From positions 273,647-337,646 of the forward strand of contig JACBWW010000050.1 in NCBI GenBank assembly GCA_020086605.1: a stretch of 64,000 nucleotides of DNA, written 5' to 3'. The notes beneath the pieces were generated by a model. That model ran no database searches and was not told where the DNA came from. It was given only the letters and a program-made list of their open reading frames with translations. Below are positions 19,801-33,500 of this stretch, piece after piece; position 1 is the stretch's first letter; the number at the start of each line of letters is the position of its first letter. The translations under genes and the position numbers were made by a program. The DNA comes from Lanius collurio. Taxonomy: Eukaryota; Chordata; Aves; Passeriformes; Laniidae.

Positions 19801-22800
19801 AACTAGGCATGGAGTCTGTTAAAGATGTCTTATGTGTAGCAGTTCCTCATTAAGTAACATGATGTTTGTCTGCCCTTGGGAAAGAAGTGGCAGTTGCTTC
19901 AGTGGTACTAGGAGGTATCTTGTCAGGTGTAAAAAAAGAACAGCCTCAAAACTAAATAAGTAAAAAAATCCATGGTGGCTTTCTACTTCTCCTGCTTCCT
20001 GAGGTAGATGCTGAAACCAGTTCCTTATTTTTGCACCTCCCTGCAGAGAAGAAAGAGCCTTTAGGACAAGTGATGGTTTGTGGAGTGGAACATCATATGC
20101 TTTCTGTCATAGAGGTAATGGTTAATTAACGAAGTTCTAGTAGTGGAGATTTGTTTTAAAGTGTAAACAAGCATTGGTAGTTAAAAGAGTTTGAACTCCT
20201 TGGTCTGTGTGCTTTGTTTGCATCCTTTGGAAAGGCATGTTTAAAGATTTCAAAGGGGAAGATTCTTATCCTATTGGAAAAGACTACTGGTCATTCTGAA
20301 TCAGTAATTAAAAAAGGATTAATAAATAATTGGTAAGGAATTCCTGGAACATCTTCATTACTGTGCCTGAAGTACACCTGCCACTTTTTTTGAGGTATGT
20401 TACCAAGGTAAAACAATCAAATCATTAAACTTCTTCATTTCAATACTTAGTGGGAACTAATAAGAAAGGTGGGGACAGACCTTTTAACAGGGCCTGTAGT
20501 GATAGGACAAAGGGTGATGTTTTTAAACTAAAATAGGGTTGATTCGGACTAGATATAAGGGTTAAATGAGGGTGGTAAAACAGTGGAACAGGTTACCCAG
20601 AGAGGTGGTGGATGCCCTATCCTTGGAAACATTCAAGGCCAGGTTGGATGGGGCTCTGAGCCACAGGCTCTAGTTGCAGATGTCTCTGCTTGCTGAAGGG
20701 GGTTGGACTGGGTGACTTTAAAGATCTCTTCCAACCCAAACCATTCTATAATTCTCCAGAATGAAGTATAAGCCATAAGGATGAGCTGGTGGAGGCTTGA
20801 GTTTTCTATCAGGAGCTGCTGCAAGACTTGCCACGTAACTCTGTACTGTATCTCCAGACCATTTTTGTCCTACACATTTGCTACTTTCCCTCTCTCTTCT
20901 TTCACCACCCAAGGCTTTCATGCTGACATTCATGCTTTGTTCAGTTGCTGTGACAACAGAGTGCAAGCCAGAAGCATTTTGTGTGCGTGAATCGTGCAGA
21001 ATAGCTGTTCTGGAGCTTAGTTGGGTGCTTGAAATCTGGGCAGCAAGGAAAGAAGGTGTACCCTCACATTCCCTCAAGGTATACTGGTGTCTCTTGGCCC
21101 TGCCCACTTATTGCAGCTGGGGGCAAGGAACCACGAAGCCCTTGGCTGGTTGGATCACTTTGCTTGCTTAAGTGCCAGCAGTTAATTTGATGGAAAGATA
21201 ACCTTTTGGTGTCTTGAGGTGTGCCTGGGGCCATGTAAGTGCTGGCTGGTGGGAAAGAGGCACCAGGATGCACAGCCCAGGGACAGGGGACAGACTTACA
21301 CTAGTTGCAGCCAATTTTGAAAACATCCTAAAACTTTTTTTAGAAGGATCCTTGTGATGCAAATTAGGAAGAAATTCCTCCCTGTGATGGTGGGTGTGGC
21401 CCTGGCACAGGTTGCCCAGAGAAGCTGTGGCTGCCCCTGGATCTCTGGAAGTGTCCAAGGCCAGGCTGGACAGGGCTTGGAGCAAGCTGGGATAGTGGAA
21501 GGTGTCCCTGCCCATGGCAGGGGTGGAATGAACTTTAAGGTCCCTTCCAACTGAAACAATTCTGGGATTCTCTGATATTGAGACAAACTCAAAAGTGTGG
21601 ATTTAGGATTATGAGAAGCTACTGTGAGCTTTCAAAACTCAGACTTCAGTAAAAGGAAGGAAACAAGCAATTTGAAATTTCCACTTTTATGTCTTGCACA
21701 TAGAAGCAGCTCAATAGGTGAAGCAAGAAACTAGAAAAAGGTTGAGAGAGATCATATAATATTTCTGGGGGAGGGCTTTCACAGAAAAGACATATCGGCA
21801 TTTAAGTTAAAAAACTGAATTCTCGTAGAGTTTTGCTTTATACAAAACCTCTTTATTTGGAGATTGAGCTGTCCTAGCTTGTTTTAGCTGACTTTGCATA
21901 AGGAGTAATAATGAGATATGTTTTTTTTAAATTAAGAATCCGCTAAATGGGCAAACTGATCTTTTGCTTGACTAGTCTGGAAGCCAATTCAAGGGCAACA
22001 GATTGACCTAGACTAGAAAAATGACTTGATAGATGTTCCACTTGTTTGTCTTTTTAAAGCTTTTCATCACAAAGAGCTATTAAAAAAATAATGTGAAAGT
22101 AAATATTTCCCATAAATGATGCTGAAGATGGTGATAGTGCATTCCAATGCAATTAAAATTATAAGTTTACTCATTGTAGAATTAATAACACCATAATAAC
22201 TTGCTTTTCTGTTTGTGGGTTTGAAATTCTCATAGTGATGCATGAGATAAAGCCCATGAAGGAGTTTTGTGCCTCTGATATTCATTGCATATCTAACAGT
22301 TAAACATAAGGAGGGAGGGAGACTGAAGTGATTTGGGTTAATTGCTAAAGCAGCTCTTGCTGTTGCATCAGTGTTTCTTTCTTTTCATCTCTTAGGAAGC
22401 TTTTAAACAAAAGTTGGCATATGTGTCTCGTAGGAGGAGATTTTCTTGCAAGTCATTTGCCACCTGTACAGTGCTACTCTTCAAGCAGACAGAAAACCAA
22501 TGAATGGTGATAGATCTTTGCAGTTTATAGTTACAAAAATGGTAATGCCTTCTGATTTGGGGGGCAAAAGAAGTATTCTTGGATCCTGCAAATGAACTGT
22601 ATTTATTGGTCCTAGGGAGAGGGTTGAGGTTTTTTATGCAGCTTTCACCTACTTGCTTAATCTTCCGAGTGCCTGGAGGAATGGAAAACAAGCTTATCAT
22701 ACCTGAGGGCTTTTCTTACTGAGGTCTCTCTTTAGTGCATGTCCTGCCCACACAGAGCTAAAGATGAGCAAGAAAACCCCCAGAGCAATGCATTTTTGCA

Positions 22801-25800
22801 TGAGTATGCAACAGTTCCTGCCTAGTCAACTCTTGCTGGAAAGATCCAGTCCATCTGCTGACCTGGAGCTGCCTCTGATGTGCTGGGAGGTGGTACTGGG
22901 ATCACTGATGGTATGTTCAGGTTGTGGGGATGTTTGTGTAGCATGTGCACCAAGGACATTTTTGGTTTATTCCTGCTTGGAAGCAGAGCATGTGGACAGA
23001 TGCTCTTTCATCCGAACAGAGAAAGCTCCTTTGCAAGGCCAGGCACAGCATTGTCATGCAACTTCATGTTTCCCTCTTGCTCACATTTGGGGGAAAGGTG
23101 GTGAAGAGTCAGTTCTCTCCTCCCCAGATAATGCTTGAAAGCTGTCCACAGTGGGCTTAGTTTCAAAAGCAATGTGAAGTCACTGGGATGCTTAAGCTGC
23201 AGAGTCTTGCTGGGGCTTTTGGAGTGCTGAGAGACTTCCTCCTAGAAGAGACTGAAAAACCTCTGGATCTTTTTCTTTTTGATGCTGAATGCATCGTTAC
23301 CTCCCAAGGCAGTGAGTTTGTGACTGCCCTGGAGCAGGGTGTCTCCAGCCGCAGCACAAGCTGAATCCTGCCAGCAAGGCAAGCAAGGGCTTGTTGGCTA
23401 AAGAAAGTGTGCACACATGTACACAGGCCAGGGGAGTTAAAGAGCTCTGCAAGCACTCTGATTTACAGTCATCCTAGACATCCTCAGGAAAACTAAAGGA
23501 ACCAGATGCATCCAGTAAATAATGAGCTATTTAAGGTCAGCTTTATCCTTTATAGCACCCATTCTCCATGGCAGCCATACCAGATGACGCTAATTGCATC
23601 ATATAACAATATAGTGCACTGACCTCTGCATCGGATTCCCTTCCACCATATGCCCCTAGGCAGCCAGGCATTGGTTTTTGGCATCTCTTCTGTCTTTGAG
23701 GCCAGTGTATGTTTGTAATTCAGTAATCCCTGCAACGCATTTGGGCTGCCTACAGTTGTGTCTTATGCTTATGTTATTTGGGCTGGCCCTGAAAAAAGTT
23801 CTGTTCAACTCTCTCTCTCATTTAGTTATACTTCCTTTACATTTACTAAATAGTTTTCTTTTGCATGGATGGAAAATGTTAAAAATAGACTGCTCAAGGC
23901 AGGGGTATTGTGTTGGTGTTGGCAGGTTCACTGAAAGCTGAAGTGTGTCTTGTATTTCTAAAAGCACCAGATTTTGGAAGGAGTTATGCTCGCTGATGTC
24001 CTCTTGACCCCATAACGAGAAGCTGCTTTTCTGAGTGAAGAAGAGACTGTCTCTTGGATAACTTGGGGTTTAGTGTGCTACCATTCACTAGGCTGTGTGA
24101 TTATTTCAAGTAATGGACTGAGCTTGGGATTTCTGAAGAATTGGGGGTTTTTTCTTGTTGATTGCTGTGCAGGCATATATAAGGGAACAAGGCACAAGTG
24201 ATGATACAGAGGAAAAATGACAATGTACCGATCTGTACTATACAGAAAGTAAGTTTCTGCATTTTCTTTTCCCCCAGTAGTTGTAACTGGTGTAAAAAAC
24301 GAATTCTTTGTTTTCAGGACCCCTAACTCTGCTGAGCTTGCCCCAAACTAAAGCCGTGCTTTTCAGATGAGAAGGTAAAGGCAGGCAGGACATTTATTTG
24401 GTGGGATTCTTTAACTATGAAGCTGTATCCCCAAACATAAACCTGAACCACAAGTATCTCTGGCCATCATGGTTGCAGAGACAAGATTCCAGATGTAAAT
24501 AGTGCATGGAATGATGGAGAGCAATTTCCTGAGCCTCCCATCTCAAGCTGTTTCCTTTACAGCAGCTGTCAGCTGTTGGTATCTGCATTTTGTCATTGTG
24601 GAAATCTTAACAGTGACCACACAGCTTTTATTGTGCTGTCTGATGGTGTGAGCAGATACACAGGCTTATGTCAGGCTTGTAAGGGCACTTGCCAGGTACT
24701 GTCCTGTATCCATCTGTCTGTCTCTTGTGCAGCTGTGAAAGTCACCCGTAACTTGTGTGGAATTGCAATTCTGTGGAAAACTGTGACATGGAACAAACAT
24801 AAGGGAAGGGTAACAAGCTGTGGGATTGCGTGGGGTTTTTTTGGTGTTGTTTTTTTTGTTGGGTTTTTTTTTTTTTTTTTGGTTAGTCTTCCTAAAATGG
24901 TAGGCATAAGGGGAGATTTTCTGAAGTTCAGGTTTTGGCAACATAGTGATTGCTCCCTTCTGTCTTCCGTTGCACTGCACAGCTGTCTTTTTTGCCTCCT
25001 TATGTGATGAGGATTCCCCCTGATTTAGTAGGATCATCTAATCTTCCAAGTCCCAGCTCAGCAGAGAAGTGTGTATTTTGATAAGGAGCAATTAATGGTG
25101 CTTCCTCATCTAGACTTGGAACAATCCCAAAATCAGAAAATACTTCATCAGGAGGATGCTCCTTTTCATGCAGCTTTGGAACTTGTGCATCAGATGGTCT
25201 TAAAAACTGAATGTGAAAAAAATTGATAAAAAGAACTGGGTTACTTCCTATTGCTTACTGGTTGTGCCTTTGTTCCAAAAGTGCTAAAGTTTGTTGCTTT
25301 CTTGGCCATGATTGGTGTGTGGCAGTGCTGGGGCTGGAGCTGGTGCACTGCTCCCTGACTTCACATGGAGCACAGCTAAATGTTTTCAGAGTGAGTGCAT
25401 ACATGTACTTTCCATCTTCAGAAGTTAGCTGTAAAGTGATTTTAATATAGCTGGAGGTTTTTAGTGGAAGAGCCTTCAACTTCCTTTAAAAAAATAGTGG
25501 GGACTATAGATTTTTTTTAAATGAGAAAGTGCTGTTATGCTGAGCCTTTTTTTGGAGTTCTAAAGAGTAGCATGCTTCTGTAAGCCTTTTTCTAAAGCTT
25601 CTATTTAACCTTGTAAGTTATGGAATAGTCACTATCACAGGTCACAATATTTCTGTGCTAAATTTGGGAATATAACTGGCAGCTTGCTTTTTCCCTGGGA
25701 GCTTTGTTGTCAGGTTGGTACAGCAAGCTTTAGCTCCTCCTTAGCTTTTAGGGGGAAACATGTTTCTTCATTTAATTCCTTTTTTTTAAAAATATTTTTA

Positions 25801-28800
25801 TTTTTTTGCTTCCAATGCATTTCTGTTCACTACCTTTTCCATAGTTGTGGAAGACATTGAGACTCGAAGTGGTAAAGCTGTTGCAGCCGCTTGGTTTTAG
25901 TGTTTGTCCTGCCTCTCTGTGTCCAAGACTTCCTTTCTTCTTTGTGTTTTCTTGTTGTGTTTTGCCAAACCCCTCTATTTCAGAGCTGCTTCCTGCTTGT
26001 GGCTTTGTACCAGCTTGGGAATCTCCACATAATTGTTCTTTGCTTTTAGTGTGTGATAGAAGCAAAACTCTGCGGGAGGTGAAAGTGTAGAAAGCAATAA
26101 AAATCTGTGAAAGAGATCCAGGGGTTTTCCATGCTTCTTTCCAGCTTTTTGCATATGATTATTTTGCATTTAAAACCCAACAGATAACACTATTTATTTT
26201 TTTCCGTCCCTATGGTATTATAGGTAGTCAAAGTTTTTTAAAAGAAGTAAAACTAAGAAAGGCAGACCAGAGATCAGTGGTCTTCACCTGGCTGTGAGTG
26301 CCTGGACTTCAACAGCCGCAGAGAATTATATGGCTTCTCCCGCAAAAGTGCAGTAAAAAGCCAAGCTGCTCTTCTTCCCTTCCTCTTTTGTTTTGTGGTG
26401 AATTTCCCAAAATTAAGTGCTGCTGGCTAAAGGGATTGCTGAACACATTGAAGTGTATGGGTATGTACACTACACTGGGTCTGTAGATTATCTGCCCTTC
26501 AGGCAGAGGCAGGGCAGGACACTGAATGACCAGTGGTTGGCTGGGCTACAGCTTCCAGCTGGGGCGTGTTGGAGGTGACATGTGGTCCAAGCACAAGCGA
26601 CCTGGGATGCTCAAGCATGAGATCTTTTCAAGGGTACTCCTCTAGTGAAAAGAGTAGAAATGGTACTGGACCAGCTGGAAGCCTCAAGGCCAGGTCCATG
26701 CTGTGAGTAGATGGTGGATGGAAAACCACCATCTCTGGCCTGGTGCCCAATTTGCATGGTGTTGGAAATTCAAGTGTGCTGCAAAAAGTCCTCTATATGC
26801 TTTACCTATTCCTGGGCTTTCTCAAGGTGTCATCGTTTGGCTGCTGCCAGTACCAGACTGACATCTGAACAAAAAAGCACTCAAACCCCCTCCCCACTAG
26901 GTTAACTTTATCCATAGTGACATAAGTGCTGTCCCTGTTAGCTGGAATACCCCTTCTGAGGTTCATCATGGCCCTCAGAGGCTTGTAGGGTATGTTCCAA
27001 GGGTCTACTCTCCAGCCCAGCTGCCCTGTGATACTCCAGCACACTGTTGGAAGCTAATAGGCTTTTCCTGAGGATTTCTTAAGCACATAGGCATTAAAAT
27101 CTCTCTAAAAGTACAGGGAAACAATTAGGGGTAAAACCTAGGAAAGGAGATTGGCTGATCCTCTTGTTTCTGGGATCTGCAGCTTTCTTGTTTCCTCAGC
27201 TGGGCTTTCAAATTTTTGTTCTGCTCCTTAGAAGTAAAGTGCAACACAAACCAGTATTTAGTTCTTCCTGTTTTTCTTTGTATTCTAGGGACAGCACAGC
27301 CCCTTGAAAAGAGGCTTTGCAGAGGTAGAAATTGCCAGGTGCTGATTGTTACTGTGCTTTTCTGCTGGAGACTTGCTGCCTTTGAGGTGAATTAAAATGT
27401 TTTAAAAATTTAATTATATAATTATAAAGTCTTTTATATGTATGTATTGGGAATTGACATACAGATTCATTGCCTGACCCTGCTCTAAAAAATTTCAATG
27501 GATGATGGAGAAGTAGAAGATTAAATGGCCAGATTGAATGACCTGTAGGGCTGTCTAGTAACTGACCATCAAAATAGCCTTTGCCCCTCTGATCCACTTG
27601 GTCTGTATGGGTGAGGAGAAGGTTGTGATTTTCTTGGGATCAGGGAGTGGCAGGAAGCTCTGAAGTTGAGAGTTTTGTCAGTAAGCCGAGATAGCTTGGG
27701 GCTCTCAGCTAGATCCTTCCTTCCTAACCTCTTCAGCAGAGCACTCTCAGTTAAATGAAGTTTTGCCAAAATAAGAATTCCTACTTAATAGCAATATATC
27801 ACCAGGAATGATTCTGACTTTAAAGCCTTAGGAAGAGAAGTTGGTCTGGACACTGTAGCACAGTAACATTTTTATGTGCTTAGGTTTTTAAAGCACAAGC
27901 CTGGATTGCAGAGACAAGGTTTCAAGTTCTTGATCTGAAGTGAACTGATAGGGAAAATACCAGATTATTTTTCTGGAGTGAGAAATGTTTTGTACCTCTA
28001 CCCAGCCTACTCACAGGGTGATGCCCCTGGAAGGAGCAAGGTGCTGATCGACAACTGTGATAACTCATTACAGTTTTGTTCCTGAAAAATGTCAGGGACA
28101 TTCTGTTTCTGTCACAGAAAAAGAACAGAAACAAACTTCAAAACCTTGGAGGTTGCTATGAAACAGAAGTGTCTTCCTCTTGACTCTATTTAGAAAGCCT
28201 TTAAATATACTCGATACTGAATTCCCTTGCCATTGCTGGTGGGGTACAGTGTCACGTATGGCTGGTAGGTACGTATCTTCTCTTTTCACCAAACATGTCC
28301 TTGGTTGTGGATTCACTGAACTATGTCAGGCAGAATTAGGGTCCTATGTCCTGCCTGTCCTGTTGTACTGGTACAGAGGAGGGTGCTTTTCTGCTCCTAC
28401 TTTGTGCAGGTAGAGGAAAATAATTTTGATCTTTTAATACTTTGAAAATTTTTGAAAATATACTTCTTTTAGAAAATTCAACTCTTCTGTGCATAACACT
28501 GCTGGTTATTTTTTTTTTTTCTCTCCAGCTTTCATGTTTTCCTTAAAAGGGTTTCTGATTTCTTAGTGACTTATTTATGGAAAGCTTGATGCAGTTTGCA
28601 GGAAGAACCATGTACCACAGATACCACCCTGTGTGTTCCCTGCAAGACCCAAGGTAGCTGGCACTGCTTTTGCATCTGCTGCATGAAGACTTCCTGCAGG
28701 GCCAGGTTTGGGTTTGTAGAGCAGAGATAAGCTCAGGGTTGTGGAGCCAGTAGAGGATGCAGCACCTGTTTCCATCTGCAGTGCTCAGCAGCAGTCCTGT

Positions 28801-30523
28801 TCATTTTGGATAATTTGTGTAAAAATCAGACCTGAACAATCTGTTCTCTGAAGGACAACAGCCCTAATGAGGAAACCTCTCTCTGTGCTGATAAGGCCTT
28901 TTGGATCCCTGTGTGTACCCAAAAGTTTGTCCTCTGCATGGAGAGCTGTGGCAGTGAAGCGCGTGGGCCTGCAGCTGTAACATGCTCTGGCTATGTTACT
29001 TGGGCTGGATCCTCTCCCAGGGGTGAGTGTCCCTGTGGAGCTTAGGTGTAGCTTTTGGTCAGTGAACCCTGAGACCCCTTCAGCTCACTGTCTTAATGTG
29101 GTTGCTCTTCAAAGTCTCCTGGCTGCTTTAACTTAGGTGCCGCTGATTCTCATGAGAGATCAGTCACATATATTCTCAGTGTATCTGTCTGCAGAGTGGA
29201 CCTTAATCCTTTTCTCCTTCTGTTCATAGAAGAGGTGAGTTTAGAAGGGACCACAGACCCTTCTGGACTTCTAATCCAGACTTCTCCTTGGAGCAGGATC
29301 AATGTTTGAATTCAAGCCAGATCACATAGGGATTTGTCCAATCTCATTCTGAAAACTTCCAAGTCCTCTTCCTGATGTTTGTTCCTGCAGTGATACAGTA
29401 ACTCACATTGGTGTTGATGTCAAGGGCATCTCCCTGTGTAGTTGTGCCTCTTTGGATTTGTACAATTTCTTGTTCATGACAATCAGGATTTTCTGGGTAG
29501 CAATCACAAAGCAGACTGCTGAACCCCTGCTTGTTAAGCATCAGTTATCAGGCAGCTTTTCAGATTAGGTTGGTTTGGGTCTTACATCCATGTAACATGC
29601 AGATACCGCCTTAAGAAAAAACACTTAAGTGACTGGAAAGAAGAAAAAGGAGAAGTTGAATTGGTGACCTCTATGCTGGGTCACTCATTTCTGTAGCTGA
29701 CTGCTTGGGAACATCTCATTCAGTGGTTGCGCAAAGCATGTGCTGGGCAGGGTTGAGTGATGGCTTGTTGCCCCTGCTGGTTCCCTTGGTGGGATGTGCT
29801 TGCTTTGAAGATCTCTGGACTTGATGTTCCCCTACTTGAAGACCTGTCAATTTATATTTTCTGCAGAGCTTCATGCATTCTTTCAAGGAGCAAACACCAA
29901 AGTGATGAGTTTCCAGCTTCACATTAAGAAATGAGAAGTGTTCTTCTCTTTAGGTGTTACCTGAACCTGAACCTCAGTTGCAGTAACTGTAGCAGTGAAT
30001 GAAAGGTATGAATTGTCCTGTTCTCCTGAAAGGGTTGTTAAATATCTGAAAGACAACAGTGGTGTTTGAGCCCTGGAGCAAGGGACTGCTGATGTGGCAG
30101 AGACTAACATCCGTGCGTGTTGCACAACTGAATGTTAAGAAGGAGTAGATGGAGTTGACCCTTCTTGTAGGTGAGTGTGATGAAGCAGCTATTGCATCCT
30201 GTTACTGAAGCTCAGAAAGACCCTGAGCTGTTCTGAGGTCCCTAAAAAGCCTTTATTCTGAGTCTTTAAATCTTGGAAGTTTTAAAATGTTTGAAAGTAA
30301 AAAGAGGTAGGTAGAAAAAACCTGGAATGAGATTTCCCCTTCAGGCAGTTTAGAAGCCCTCTCTGCATCACAACTCCCTGGGCTGATTTCTACTACTGTT
30401 AGTGGCAAGCTTATCTCTGAATTTGAGTTTTTCTACTGTGTTGGAAAGCAGAAACTGCAGTAGAAGTAACAACTCAAGAAAAGTAGGAGGTGTGTGTTGA
30501 GTGCTGGCTGAACAAGCTGATAC

Positions 30524-30570
<47 letters not shown>

Positions 30571-33500
30571 TGAGGTGCAGAAGGCCCCTCTCCACTCCAC
30601 ATCACTGGAGCCTAGTTCAAAGAGCTCACCCAAGCTGGAAGGGAGAGCCAAGCAGTCCAAAAGAACAGAAGGTGCTCATTTCTGAATTTACAGTGTTCCC
30701 TCCTCTGCCCCCACTCCCTGCAGTCATATGAAATGACTTACCTTATTAATTCCAGAGACTTTTGTAAACAGAATGTGTAAATACATATAAACATGTGCTT
30801 GATCTGCTCTGGTTTGCATGTCCAGGAGCAGTGTTTTACAAAACTTTGCTCCCAACCTCCAGGCAGAGGAGTCGGAGAAGATGCTCAGGCTTATCTTTGT
30901 TCAAGTCCACCTCCTCTAAAGCAGCCCCCTGAGCTGGTTTGGTAGCAGCCCTTGCTACCCAGGACAGGGTCACCTCAGCTGTTTCAGCTTAAAGCCCATC
31001 TGCCCTTTTGAATCTTGGAACAAAAAAAGTCTGTTTTGATGGACTGGGAATGAACCTTGGTCACAGTTTCATCTGCCCTATTAGCATCCTTGGGATGGAT
31101 CACTGTGTGCTAGTCTCCCTTTCCAGGTCACCATCCTTGTTTTTGCTGATGTTTTGATTATATCTGCTGATGTTGAGCTTCTGAAGAGTAGATGTCATCA
31201 GTTAAATGGATTTGTGCCACTCAACACTGCAGGTGTTGCGAGGACTCCCACTGGGAAGACATTTGGTCTCTTTGATGCCCATCTAGTTGGAGGCTTGACT
31301 TGGTGTACAGCAAGTGATGCAAAAGCTGTTTTCTGCTTTTTGTTGCTGAGCCTTAGGTGGTAAATTCTGCCAGATGCCAGTGTTACCAAGGGAGGGCACT
31401 CACTATCCTAATGAGTTTTACAGGGTTTGGGTGCAGTTTGCCATCATGGGACAGCAACAGTATCACCTCAAAGCTGTTGTTCCAGTGGTCTTAAGGATTT
31501 TTAAAATTAAAGAAAAAAAAGCCCTCTTCCTTCCTAATCCTTAGCTGTAGCCAGAAGGGTATTTTGGTGAACAGCCAAGTTGGGCTGGGAATGCAGTATA
31601 GGGCAGATCAGTGCAATGATGCTTCTAAACTTAACTTGCCCCTTTTCGGTGAAATTAAAAAAACCAAGAAGTTGTTTTAGGTGTGCTCTGGATTAAAAAA
31701 AATTATGAGATCACTTGCTAGAGCATGGGGTAGGCTTGGAAAGCTTTTACACTCCAGGTTTTGCTTGTGGTGAGGAGGGGAAAACTGGTGCAGTCACTTT
31801 TTCATTAGAGGTTAGAAATAGATTTCTCAAGAACCTCTGCTGGCATCTGTGGTTTTGAATCTCTTTAGAAAGTGAAGAGGTAATATTTTCAGATAATACA
31901 GTTACTGAAGTTACTGCTAATGAAGTTGGTTATGTGGTTTCTGAGGTACACAAAAGGCTGCAGCAAGATCAGATTGTTCAGTAGGACCTCAGCAGATAAA
32001 AATACCCCATAGGTGTGTTTTGTATGGCATGCTGGAAGGGAAACATTGGAGTTATTCACTTCCATTGATGAGATCTGAATTAACTCTGGGAAAAACACTC
32101 AGCCATGCACTATTTGGTGTAACTCTCAAGAGCTCTCTGCTGTTTGGATTTGGTGATTGAGTTTAAGAAGGTATTTGGGGAAGTGAGAGGTTGACAGCAT
32201 GGATTAAACTTACAGAATTTAAAGAAAGTGGGGGAAAATTAGAGAGATGGGAGGGCCTGAGATGGAAAAGCTGGTGTAGGAATGGGCATCTTGGATGTTT
32301 TTGGGAATACCACAGTGAGGCTGAATATTACTGGAATCTCACTGCTGAGGTTACTGGGCTCTGGTAGCATTTGGCAGAGTACCTGGTACAGAATGACTTT
32401 TTCCCCATGGACCACTGCTGTAGATCATTTAAACTCTGCTGACTTTATGTGGAATATCAGTTAAAGCTCTTAGGAGTGATTTTTTTGAGAGAGTATGTGC
32501 CTATGCAGTCTCAAAACTCCTTCCCACCTTCTTCTGAAATTAGGATGGAGTGAATGGTAACTCACTGAAAGGAGCAAAACATCTTAAAATACTGAAGAGG
32601 TCCAACTGTTAAGATAGCAGCGTGACACTCTGATTTACTGGATAATGCCCTAATGTTAAACATAAAGTGCTTGAATGAATACAAAGTCTTCTGTTGATGT
32701 TCTGTGTGTAAAAAAGTGAACACCACTACCACCTACAAACACTTTTCCTCAAAGGCGGTGGTCATGAGATCAAGGACAGAAATTTCTCTTGGCTGTCCTG
32801 CCACTCCTTGTGGGGAATGTGCAAGCACACTGGAGCACACTGACTACAGCACTGGCTGATTTCTTGTCCCTGATCTGTAGCTGGAATTGGCTTCAGCTCC
32901 CTGGCTGTTTGGTAAGGGCCTGCAAGCTGAAGCAAGAGGAAAAGGGAAGAAGCAAGTGCTTCTCATGTGCAGAAGAAGGATAGGGCATGTCCTTTATGGT
33001 GACACCTCTTTCATTTAGTCCTCAAATTTGAAGCACAAGTGATTTAACTGTTGCTCATGGCACTTGGCAGTTGCCCCATGAAATGCAGTCTTGCTGTCAG
33101 GATGAGTTTTGGACCCTTGGCTGGGAAGCTCTGGATCTTGTGCTCAGTGGGGTGGGGTGAGCTGTGGATTTGGAGCTGCCACATCAGAGCGAAGATACTG
33201 GATTTACTCTACGTGCTGTTCTGCAACTCGTGGCCCAGTGGGGCTGCTGTGTGGAGGAGGAGAGACTTGCCACTGCAGCTGCAAGTTTAAGAGGTAAACA
33301 GGAGGAAAACAAAAAATGTTAGTACAGTTTGTGCTGCATTGGGCTGTCCAGATTGTGAGTGATCAAAAGGGAGCAGATGTGTTGTGTCTGAGCAGATTTG
33401 GCAGCCCTGGTCACGAAGCACAGCCCTTCTCGGACTTGCACACTCAGCTGGATGCAGGACATTAGGCTTCTGCCTTTGAACCACGCTGCAAACCTGAATT

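Noticed and set aside
30368..30731. ORFs with His-Thr or Cys-Val runs
   Set aside because: Translation of the GT microsatellite.
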